Origin: an uncultured Acetatifactor sp.
GTDB taxonomy: Bacteria > Bacillota > Clostridia > Lachnospirales > Lachnospiraceae
DNA: 64,000 bases
Assembly (NCBI GenBank): GCA_910578185.1
Contig: CAJTPN010000008.1
Coordinates: 81,777 to 145,776, forward strand
Direction: 5' to 3'
Part shown: positions 53,631 to 60,859 of the stretch, piece by piece
How positions within the stretch are numbered: the first letter of the stretch is position 1
Layout: every line of letters starts with the position of its first letter
The notes under the pieces: model-generated
Databases searched by the model: none
The model's input: the letters and a program-made list of their open reading frames with translations, nothing else
What the model was told of the DNA's origin: nothing
Made by a program: the position numbers and the translations under genes

Positions 53631-54648
53631 ACTTAAATATTTTTTGACAGATCTTATAACCTCCCACGGAAATACGGCGCCCTCCCCGTCCGGGAAGATT
53701 CATGGCATTACCCATAATACCGTTGCGCATCCATATAAACAATCTTTTATCTTTAACTTTCAGATATTGCCAGAGCTCCCTCTTCTTATCCAGATTTTCC
53801 TCCGTGCCGGAACGAATCAAGAGCACGGAGGATACCGTGGTAATAATCTCTAAATAATTTCTCATATATTGATACAGACGCTTGTTTTTAATAATTTCCT
53901 GTTTCTTATCCACAAAGTAATCAATCATCAGTTTATTAACCTTTATCTGCTGATCAATCCTGTTGATCATTGTCTGCTCATTCACAGACTGCCCCTCTCT
54001 GCCAATATAATACCGATAAAAGTTCACATCAAGATAATACATATTTTTCACATAAGGCAGAGGCTCAAATACATAGATATTATCCACGTAAAAAGTGTGT
54101 GACGGCAGGTTGATACCGCAGGTTTTAAGCAATCTGGTACGAAAAATGACGGAATGCATCAAAATATAATGCCCTTTTCTGAAATGATGACAGTCCTCCC
54201 AGGTAAACATTGTATCCTTTGGAAGAATATGGTGATATCGCATAACTTTTCTGCGTTTTTCACCTTCCTTCTCATAGACAAAATTACAGATCAACATATC
54301 CAGGGCACGATCTCCCCCTGCAAGTTCTCTGAGTGTGTCAAGGACCTTTAAATACTCCTCCCGCTTAACCCAGTCATCACTATCCACCACCTTAAAAAAC
54401 AATCCTGACGCATTTCTGATTCCGGCATTAACTGCCTCGCCATGGCCGCCGTTTTCCTGATGAACGACCCTTACAACGGAGGGATATCTGTGGGCATATT
54501 CGTCTGCAATGGCGCCCGTGCCATCAATAGAGCCATCATCTACAATAATTATCTCCACATCCTCTCCGCCTTCCAGCAAAGAATCAATACACTTGTCCAT
54601 ATATTTTTCCGAATTATAACAGGGTATCGCTACAGATAATAACTTCAA
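53623..54648 (-). CDS. GT2 family glycosyltransferase
   Basis: 341 residues, TTG start at 54648 (GGAGG 8 nt upstream; no nearer ATG). GT-A fold: VAIPCYNSEKY, nucleotide-binding IIVDDGSIDGT and metal-binding DSDDW motifs, typical of family 2 enzymes that build cell-surface polysaccharides or teichoic acids. The C-terminus has basic and hydrophobic segments that may bind membrane. It follows the SfsA-MutY gene by 32 bp, with an ACTGGAATAGGAGG ribosome binding region. Confidence 0.9.
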   Translation of the reverse strand: MKLLSVAIPCYNSEKYMDKCIDSLLEGGEDVEIIIVDDGSIDGTGAIADEYAHRYPSVVRVVHQENGGHGEAVNAGIRNASGLFFKVVDSDDWVKREEYLKVLDTLRELAGGDRALDMLICNFVYEKEGEKRRKVMRYHHILPKDTMFTWEDCHHFRKGHYILMHSVIFRTRLLKTCGINLPSHTFYVDNIYVFEPLPYVKNMYYLDVNFYRYYIGREGQSVNEQTMINRIDQQIKVNKLMIDYFVDKKQEIIKNKRLYQYMRNYLEIITTVSSVLLIRSGTEENLDKKRELWQYLKVKDKRLFIWMRNGIMGNAMNLPGRGGRRISVGGYKICQKIFKFN

Positions 54649-54680
54649 AATCTTTTCCTCCTATTCCAGTTCTCTACGAT

Positions 54681-56444
54681 TCAATGCCCAGGCCTGATAC
54701 CAAGGTATCGGGCATATGCCGTAAATGCAGAAGGTATCGGGTACTTTTTCTTAGTCTCCTCTGGATCAACATAAATCCAACTCCCGGCGTCCTGTAAAGG
54801 TGCCTGCGTCCTTTTTGGAGCCAATTCATCCACCCTTACCATATAGCCCTTCATACGCCATTCTATATGCGTAAAAATATGTTTTGCATCATCAAGGGGC
54901 TGCACCCGCAAAACCTTTAAACCATTTTCCGCCAGATATTCCACCACTTCCTCCGCTGTATGAAATCCCTCCATAGACGGTAATTCATACATGCCGGCAA
55001 GCAGTCCCTTTTCATCCCGTTTATGAATTGCTGCCTTGTTTGCATCCTGTATCACCAGAATGGTCTTTTCCTGAATCTGCCTGGGTTTTTTGCCCTGTTT
55101 TTTAGGATATTCCAATTCTCTCCCCGATGCATGCGCCATACATAACCCATCAAAAGGACATTGATGGCATAGCGGCACACCGTTAGGGATACAGATACAT
55201 GCGCCAATTTCCATCATTGCCTGATTAAAGTCTCCCGGTCGATCCTTGGGAATAATCTCTTTTAATTCCCGTTCCACTGCCTCCCGAACTTTTGGGTCCG
55301 TAATCAAGCGCCCATCCTCTCTAAGTCTTGCTGCAACCCGCAGTACATTCCCGTCCACCGCAGGTACCGCCTGTCCGAAGGCAATAGAAGCAATCGCCCC
55401 TGCCGTATAACTCCCAATCCCGGGAAGTTTCATCAGCGCCTCATAAGTCCCGGGCATCTTTCCGCCGCACTCCTGTCTTATTTGAATTGCAGCTTTTTGC
55501 AGGTTTCGCACACGGTTATAATACCCAAGCCCTTCCCACAATTTCAGCAACAGCTCTTCCTCTGCATCCGCCAGGGCTTCCATATCCGGCAAAACTCCCA
55601 TAAAACGTTCATAATATGACTTGACGGCTTCCACCCGGGTCTGTTGCAGCATAATTTCCGACACCCACACATGATAGGGAGAAGGCGACTCTCTCCACGG
55701 CAGAATACGCTTATTTTTATCATACCATTTTAACAAAGGTTCTGAAATCCCTGCAAATTTCGGATGCATTACAACGGGAATCGGCTGATTCACCGTCATT
55801 TCCCTGGGAGTCACCTGACAATCATACGCCAGTATCTCAATTCCGGCCCGCTGCGCCGCAAGGAGGGCTTGGGCAAACGCAGGATGCATATCGCGATGAG
55901 GCGTAAAATACTTCGCACCCTCCATCTGAACGACAAACATTACCATCGCCCTGTAACCTTCTTTTTTTGCGGCCACAAGCTCCTCCATATGCTTAACCGC
56001 TCTGTCTGAAGGTGCATCAGGAAAACGCACCACTCCGTCCTCCTCCAACGTGACGCCCTTAACCTCCATAAATATCTTGTCCGTAGAAGTTTCGATATAA
56101 AAATCAAACCTTGAATTGCCGTATTGGGTCTCAGGCCGTATTAGGATTACATCCGAAAATAGTTTGCCCGATCGCAGCCATTCCCATACCGCGGCATTTG
56201 GCGCCTGAGAATCCATATTGATCAAACGCCCGTCCTTTTCCACCGCCACCAGATCATACGCCGTGGAGCGCAGCGGATTACTGCTTTTATCCAAGTAAAC
56301 CAAAGCACCTTCCCTTAACAGCTCACGACATCTGCCTGTATTTTTTACATGTACGGTCTCTACTCTGCCGTTTATTTTCACCCTTGCGATAAACCGGTTG
56401 GGACGCTCCATAAAACGTCCCTCTACTATATGCTTATATTCCAT
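54681..56444 (-). CDS. SfsA-MutY fusion: nuclease-like domain joined to adenine DNA glycosylase
   Basis: 587 residues in one frame. Residues 1-225 are SfsA: N-terminal OB-like part, then a nuclease-like core with RFDF (D114) and FMEVKG (E127, K129). Residues about 235-587 are MutY: catalytic E263 in SEIMLQQTR, helix-hairpin-helix LPGIGSYTAG, catalytic D364 in AVDGNV, an Fe-S set C418, C426, C429, C435 (the first loop is one residue longer than in E. coli), and a C-terminal NUDIX-like domain that reads 8-oxoguanine. It removes adenine mispaired with 8-oxoguanine. The start overlaps the 5'-nucleotidase gene by 11 nt. No frameshift is visible; both halves look intact. Confidence 0.93.
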   Translation of the reverse strand: MEYKHIVEGRFMERPNRFIARVKINGRVETVHVKNTGRCRELLREGALVYLDKSSNPLRSTAYDLVAVEKDGRLINMDSQAPNAAVWEWLRSGKLFSDVILIRPETQYGNSRFDFYIETSTDKIFMEVKGVTLEEDGVVRFPDAPSDRAVKHMEELVAAKKEGYRAMVMFVVQMEGAKYFTPHRDMHPAFAQALLAAQRAGIEILAYDCQVTPREMTVNQPIPVVMHPKFAGISEPLLKWYDKNKRILPWRESPSPYHVWVSEIMLQQTRVEAVKSYYERFMGVLPDMEALADAEEELLLKLWEGLGYYNRVRNLQKAAIQIRQECGGKMPGTYEALMKLPGIGSYTAGAIASIAFGQAVPAVDGNVLRVAARLREDGRLITDPKVREAVERELKEIIPKDRPGDFNQAMMEIGACICIPNGVPLCHQCPFDGLCMAHASGRELEYPKKQGKKPRQIQEKTILVIQDANKAAIHKRDEKGLLAGMYELPSMEGFHTAEEVVEYLAENGLKVLRVQPLDDAKHIFTHIEWRMKGYMVRVDELAPKRTQAPLQDAGSWIYVDPEETKKKYPIPSAFTAYARYLGIRPGH

Positions 56445-57429
56445 TCAAAATCTTTCTCCCCGGAAATCCGCCGATTGTCTGCATGTTTCCCATTGTCCTG
56501 CTGTAGGGCACTCTGGCTGCGGGTACGGACTGTGCAGCATTGGATGTGTGTATTGACTGATCGTCAAAAAATATCTGCGCACCAAAAGCCTTAAGCACAT
56601 CTCTTTTCTCCAGTCCCCCCAGAAAAAATGCCTCATCCACACGTACATTCCAAGCCCGCATGGTGCGAATTACACGCTCATGGGCCGGTGCGCTGCGTGA
56701 AGTCACAAGCGCCGTCCTGATAGGACAATTCTCCGTCCCCAACTCCCGCTGCAAATCGGAAAGTTTCTTTAAGAAATTGGCAAATGGTCCCTCAGCCAAC
56801 GGTTCTCTGGCATGAATCTTCTCGTTTTCCTCAAAAGCATACAAACCCTTTTCCCTGAAAATCATCTCCGATTCATCCGCAAACAATACCGCGTCGCCGT
56901 CAAAAGCAATACGTATCCTGCATTCTTCCTCTCCTTCCGGATCCTCTGCCGGCATGGACAACATTGGCATGGGAATCACCTGAGCCCTGTTCTCTGTACA
57001 AATAATCCCTGCCGCAATACCACTGTCAATGGCGCACTGCACATCATCCTCATACGCCGAAAGGAACAAATCTGTATGAAATGCCGCCAGATAGGGGGCC
57101 AGGGACGCGCCGCTTGCCAAAACCGCCCTTGTAATGTTCAAGCCATAATGGGCAATGGCGTTAAATACGCGCAGCGAAGTATCCGGACTATTACGAGACA
57201 TTATAATAACTTCCACAAGCTCTCGTCTTACATTGTACTCATTTAACTTCAGCAGGGCCTTAACCAGTCCGAAACCTGGCCCTGGCTTCAGGATATCCTG
57301 TTCATGCTCTATCTGATATTTACAATATGCATCAAGGCCCTGACTTTCAAAAATCTCGTTTTCCACACTCAGATCAAACAGCGCTCTGGATGAGACACCA
57401 ATTACCATCCTTCCGTCTATTTTAGCCAT
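56434..57429 (-). CDS. 5'-nucleotidase (cytosolic NT5C1-like family)
   Basis: 332 residues from ATG 57429 (GGGAG 6 nt upstream; the longer frame to 57507 lacks a site). HAD-type motif FDGDAVLFADESE with the nucleophile Asp, VTSRSAP for motif II, and FFDDQ near the end; this is the pattern of the 5'-nucleotidase family PF06189. It dephosphorylates nucleoside monophosphates. It overlaps the SfsA-MutY gene, so the two are coupled. Confidence 0.88.
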   Translation of the reverse strand: MAKIDGRMVIGVSSRALFDLSVENEIFESQGLDAYCKYQIEHEQDILKPGPGFGLVKALLKLNEYNVRRELVEVIIMSRNSPDTSLRVFNAIAHYGLNITRAVLASGASLAPYLAAFHTDLFLSAYEDDVQCAIDSGIAAGIICTENRAQVIPMPMLSMPAEDPEGEEECRIRIAFDGDAVLFADESEMIFREKGLYAFEENEKIHAREPLAEGPFANFLKKLSDLQRELGTENCPIRTALVTSRSAPAHERVIRTMRAWNVRVDEAFFLGGLEKRDVLKAFGAQIFFDDQSIHTSNAAQSVPAARVPYSRTMGNMQTIGGFPGRKILNGI

Positions 57430-57571
57430 ATGCCGCTCCCTTCCCATTACCGCGCCGCAACAAATTGTACGCCCAGACGCTCTCCTGTCCCGCCAAAACA
57501 TGCACAAAACATTCTAAAAGGAACACGGCATCATTATTTCCTATATACAGAGACCAAATCTGCCTTCCCAC

Positions 57572-58141
57572 CTAACGCAGGCGGTTACATTCATAGCGTT
57601 CCAGCGTCAGCAAACAGGTTTTTAACGACTCATAACGTTCTTCCACGTCGCCGTCATTAATCTCTATATCACAGGCAATGGCCATAGTGGTAATCATCTC
57701 GTCCGTAATCCTGTGATGAAGACCCGCCAGAATATTAATCCTCTCTCCATAATCGTCCGCATCCAAAAATTCCAGCACTAACGGATCTATGGCCAATAAC
57801 TCCTCAGGTTCCTGCCTGCTCTCCGAGGCAATGTCTTCGCTCTCTCCCCCCGCCGCTTCCTGCTCTTTCGTCTTGACCTGCAAGGCTTCGGCCCGCTGCC
57901 GTCCTGCCTCCGCTCCCTGCAGTTCAAATCGAAATTCCTGTTCGGTATCAGGATATTTTACCCTGTCAACCCTTTCGACAAACATGGAAAGCGGTCTGGC
58001 ATAAGTGCGAAAATCACCATACAGCGCCTGATATACCACAAGCTGTTCCCCTGTTTCGGTATGCTCCGCAATCGCTGTCACCTGATATAAATTCCCTTTA
58101 AAATGCTTGTAGATTTCATGTGGTTTCGGAATAAATGACAT
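57572..58141 (-). CDS. DUF1653 protein with extended C-terminus
   Basis: 189 residues. The first 75 are DUF1653 (HFKGNLYQVTAIAEHTETGEQLVVYQ, ...YGD..TYARPLSMF), a small SH3-like fold. The rest is a charged Gln/Glu linker and a helical C-terminal domain of unknown function. GGAG precedes ATG 58141. Upstream of the 5'-nucleotidase gene in the same direction. The role of DUF1653 is not known. Confidence 0.8.
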   Translation of the reverse strand: MSFIPKPHEIYKHFKGNLYQVTAIAEHTETGEQLVVYQALYGDFRTYARPLSMFVERVDRVKYPDTEQEFRFELQGAEAGRQRAEALQVKTKEQEAAGGESEDIASESRQEPEELLAIDPLVLEFLDADDYGERINILAGLHHRITDEMITTMAIACDIEINDGDVEERYESLKTCLLTLERYECNRLR

Positions 58142-58235
58142 TTCAGGGACTCCTTTCTGCTGATGAAGAATAACTCCTCATTATTTTTATATGGAAAGTA
58201 TACCCCCATTTCCACAAAATGTCATGTACTTCCTG

Positions 58236-58619
58236 CTATTGGTTTACGAAAAATTTATGTTCAAACACACTGTCCTCATCATCAAATACAATCTTTTCCA
58301 ATTCTTTCAATAAATTCTGCCTGTCTGTTTCGTCCATACGATTGATCCTGCCGTGATGTACCGTGAGCGTATACTGCCTGCTGCCATCGGTGTCAACCAC
58401 CCTGGTAAGCATCACACCACTGTTGGAAAACCCTCTCTCCTCCAGGAATGCCCTGACTCCCTCCACCAATTCCTGCTCCTTTTCACGATAATACCCTTCT
58501 ATTTCCTGCACACTTAAATTCGTCCTGCTCATGGCTGCCCCGGTACAGCAAAATCCGGTAAACAGAACCAAAACCATTGTCACAACCGCAAAACCAATAT
58601 TTCCCAACCTTCTCCTCAT
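58236..58619 (-). CDS. Small exported protein under LexA-type boxes
   Basis: 127 residues from ATG 58619 (GGAGGAGA upstream); the longer frame to 58676 lies inside the promoter. Residues 5-28 are a hydrophobic signal-anchor with C-C near the end, then a helical segment and a beta-rich terminus. Family not recognised. Its promoter (58640-58693) carries two GAAC-N4-GTTY boxes, suggesting SOS control; small exported SOS proteins in Gram-positive bacteria include cell-division inhibitors such as YneA, but no sequence similarity to YneA is claimed. Confidence 0.75.
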   Translation of the reverse strand: MRRRLGNIGFAVVTMVLVLFTGFCCTGAAMSRTNLSVQEIEGYYREKEQELVEGVRAFLEERGFSNSGVMLTRVVDTDGSRQYTLTVHHGRINRMDETDRQNLLKELEKIVFDDEDSVFEHKFFVNQ

Positions 58620-58639
58620 CGCAATCTCCTCCTTCTGTT

Positions 58640-58693
58640 GAACGAATGTTCTATCCTTTTCAATAGAATAAAACATTTGTTCTTGTTTGTCAA
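58640..58693 (-). promoter_or_regulatory. SOS-type promoter: -35/-10 with two LexA-like boxes
   Basis: TTGACA (58688-58693), 17-nt spacer, TATTCT (58665-58670) on the minus strand. GAACGAATGTTC (58640-58651) is a perfect GAAC-N4-GTTC palindrome; GAACAAATGTTT (58671-58682) matches at 7 of 8 conserved positions and fills the promoter spacer. Both fit the Gram-positive LexA/DinR consensus. Confidence 0.8.
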
Positions 58694-58946
58694 TATTTTA
58701 AACAAGAAAATCATACAAAATATTGAGCCCTATAAAACTCTCTCAAACAGATTTTCTCATTCCTGTTGACTCTCCCCTCGGAGAAGGCGATAACCGGCTT
58801 TCAATGCCAGGATCATTTATCTCCATATGGCGCCGCACAGACAGCCATGTGCCCAATAGTCATCCCGCATTTATATTACCAATTTCTATCCCATATTCAG
58901 CGCACCAGCGCAGCTTACCGAACGCATGCCTTAGAAACAATATGCT
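58694..58946. other. Intergenic region, no gene seen
   Basis: About 250 bp between the SOS-type promoter and the end of the TatD gene. Frames are short and without ribosome binding sites; no repeat or strong hairpin was noticed. Confidence 0.4.
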
Positions 58947-59732
58947 TTAACCTTCAAGGCCGAATATTCTTTCCGTATTTTTCCTTGCATTTTCCATTAA
59001 GGTCTCCTCCGTCACCCTCATATGTTTTGCCAGCTCCCTGACAACATATTTGATATTCTGCGGCACATTTGTCCTGTGCAGTCCCTGTACATTTTTAGGC
59101 GTCAGATATGGCGCATCCGTCTCAACCATAATCCGGTCCAGTGGAATCATACCCACTGCCTCCTGTAATTCTTTCCCCCTCCGGTCATCACAAATCCAGC
59201 CGGTAATCCCTATGTAAAATCCCATTGAAAGATATCTGTCCAATATTGCCTTATTCCCTGTAAAACAATGCACTACAGAGCGCTTACAGATATCCTGATG
59301 CTTTTTAAATCTCTTTATAAAATCATCCGCCGCACTGCGTTCATGAAGAAACAACGGCATATTCAACTTTTCCGCAAGAAGAATATGCTTTTCCAGGCAT
59401 CTGATCTGATTTTCTTTTGTGGAAAACATCCTGTCATAATCCAGTCCACACTCTCCAACTGCAACTATTTTCCGGTTTTCGGATATCCATTGTTCCATCA
59501 GCTTAAAGTCCTCCGGTTTGGAGCGATCCGCATTATGAGGATGAATTCCGGCTGTGCCAAATGCAGAATGATCTCTCACAAATTCGCAGATCTTTTGATT
59601 CTCTCTCATATCTGTCCCGGTCAATATACAGCAAACGCCCTCGTCATCCGCCTGACGTATGATTTTTTCAGGGTCCGAAAACTGCCTGCAAAAAAGATTT
59701 ACTCCAATATCATAATATTTTACCAGCATCAT
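58947..59732 (-). CDS. TatD family metal-dependent DNase
   Basis: 261 residues, ATG 59732 or 59729 behind GAGAGGA. TatD signatures are present: AGIHPHN, GECGLDYD, LHERSA (metal-binding His), HCFTG and VETDAPYL with the conserved Asp. The usual first H-x-H motif (HCHL) is replaced by YDIGVN, so the first metal site may be altered. The family comprises 3'-5' DNases and deoxyribonucleases acting in DNA repair or turnover. Upstream is a hydrophobic gene fragment. Confidence 0.88.
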   Translation of the reverse strand: MMLVKYYDIGVNLFCRQFSDPEKIIRQADDEGVCCILTGTDMRENQKICEFVRDHSAFGTAGIHPHNADRSKPEDFKLMEQWISENRKIVAVGECGLDYDRMFSTKENQIRCLEKHILLAEKLNMPLFLHERSAADDFIKRFKKHQDICKRSVVHCFTGNKAILDRYLSMGFYIGITGWICDDRRGKELQEAVGMIPLDRIMVETDAPYLTPKNVQGLHRTNVPQNIKYVVRELAKHMRVTEETLMENARKNTERIFGLEG

Positions 59733-59755
59733 ATAATCCTCTCTATTAAATATGC

Positions 59756-59887
59756 CTATGTCGGATAACCATATCCAAATAATTCAATAAATTGATTCCA
59801 CCCTAAAATACAAATTCCCGCCATAAAAAGTCCTGCAAAGTTCGCAAACAGCAGCTCCCTTGCCTGATAAAACTGCGCTTTATAATA
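59756..59887 (-). pseudogene. C-terminal fragment of a membrane protein
   Basis: A frame of 43-44 codons ending TAG at 59756-59758 encodes a plausible membrane tail (QARELLFANFAGLFMAG, then ILGWNQFIELFGYG). It has no start or ribosome binding site and overlaps the end of the gene at 59880. It looks like the remnant of a disrupted gene. Confidence 0.4.
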
Positions 59888-60539
59888 TTTCTATCCCTTT
59901 ACTCTTTATACAATACATATTTGGCAAATACGCCTTTACTTCATCACTTACTCTGATTGAAGTTTTCTTAACAATTCCATTCAGCTGAAAGCAAAATGGT
60001 TTTGTAATTTTAACTATAGTTTTCCTGAATAGTTCATAATCGGGATAGGCCTTTAATTCCTTTTCACTTGTAAGCTCATAATAATCTGCATCACTCTGGC
60101 TGAACTTAGGAAAAATTATCTCATAACCAAATATCGACTCGCGATATGCCAGATAAGAGGCTCTGGTACTGACATATAATTTATCATTTTCCGTATATGT
60201 CCCAAAGGTAAACGGTGCAAGATAAGGCAAAATTGATTTTTTATCATTTATAACGGCTTTGACCCATTTCCCATCCAACTCATGTTCCATGCCGAATTTT
60301 ATGTCCGATAAATTTGATGTGATGGCAATTTGCTTTAATTGTCCCATATACTTTTCATCAAAAACTTTACCGCTGATCAATTGTTCATACAGAGCAGAAT
60401 AAATATTGAGAAATTCTTCCACCGGTGTATCGGTATAATCAATTGGTACACATGCATTATCAGTGACAAGCTTAAAAGGTTCAAATGATGTTTTTAGTTC
60501 TTTTGGTGTAACTAAAAAAGGACAACTTTGCCAGCCCAT
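59880..60539 (-). CDS. Uncharacterised AT-rich 219-residue protein
   Basis: ATG 60539 follows AGGAGG by 7 nt. No family was recognised. The protein is rich in Lys, Ile, Tyr and Asn with few Gly and Ala, and its DNA is visibly more AT-rich than the neighbours, so horizontal acquisition is likely. No signal peptide or membrane helix. It is followed by a membrane-protein fragment and preceded by a tiny basic frame; an immunity-like or other accessory role is a guess only. Confidence 0.6.
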   Translation of the reverse strand: MGWQSCPFLVTPKELKTSFEPFKLVTDNACVPIDYTDTPVEEFLNIYSALYEQLISGKVFDEKYMGQLKQIAITSNLSDIKFGMEHELDGKWVKAVINDKKSILPYLAPFTFGTYTENDKLYVSTRASYLAYRESIFGYEIIFPKFSQSDADYYELTSEKELKAYPDYELFRKTIVKITKPFCFQLNGIVKKTSIRVSDEVKAYLPNMYCIKSKGIEIL

Positions 60540-60661
60540 ATCATTACCTCCTCATTTTGGTTTATGGCCTTCTCATATAATCGCTGTCTCTTACGCCTTG
60601 GCGCATATGGAATCATGTTATGGATGGCCATTTGGTCTCTTCCTTTTCCGAATAAGAACAT
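60512..60661 (-). CDS. Possible 49-residue basic peptide upstream of the AT-rich gene
   Basis: ATG 60661 to TAG 60512, overlapping the start of the next gene by 28 nt. The sequence carries PRRKRQRLYEKA. The ribosome binding site is poor. It may be the tail of a lost gene or a coupled leader peptide. Confidence 0.25.
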   Translation of the reverse strand: MFLFGKGRDQMAIHNMIPYAPRRKRQRLYEKAINQNEEVMIWAGKVVLF

Positions 60662-60748
60662 AATACCACAAATACGGGAGAATGAAAATAGTCAGTATAC
60701 TGCCCCAATCTCTAACCCGGCCATACGGCACAGGCAGTCAAGTCAGAA

Positions 60749-60850
60749 CCACCGACTTAGCCGGTGGCTTGCTCACGCCCTATAAGGGCTTGTTACCGGA
60801 ACTAGGGGCTGCCGCTTCACGAATTTTCATTCGTTAAAGCGACAGCCCCT
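60749..60850. repeat. Cluster of three hairpins, mobile-element-like end or terminator block
   Basis: CCACCG-ACTTAGC-CGGTGG (60749-60767), GCCC-TATAA-GGGC (60777-60789) and a long hairpin 60804-60850 (AGGGGCTG with CAGCCCCT, CGCTT with AAGCG, and ACGAAT-TTTC-ATTCGT at the tip). The third lies 10 bp after the feoB stop codon and probably ends feoB transcription, though no U-tract follows. The first two resemble subterminal hairpins of IS200/IS605-type elements. The DNA between 60662 and 60748 shows no gene. Confidence 0.5.
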
Positions 60851-60859
60851 GCGGACAGC

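Noticed and set aside
58694..58946. Degenerate gene in the gap upstream of the SOS promoter
   Set aside because: A minus-strand frame looked protein-like over about 40 codons, but it is too short and has no start or recognisable similarity.
60749..60789. Insertion sequence
   Set aside because: Hairpins resemble IS200/IS605 ends, but no transposase or TnpB frame is present, so only a hairpin cluster is reported.
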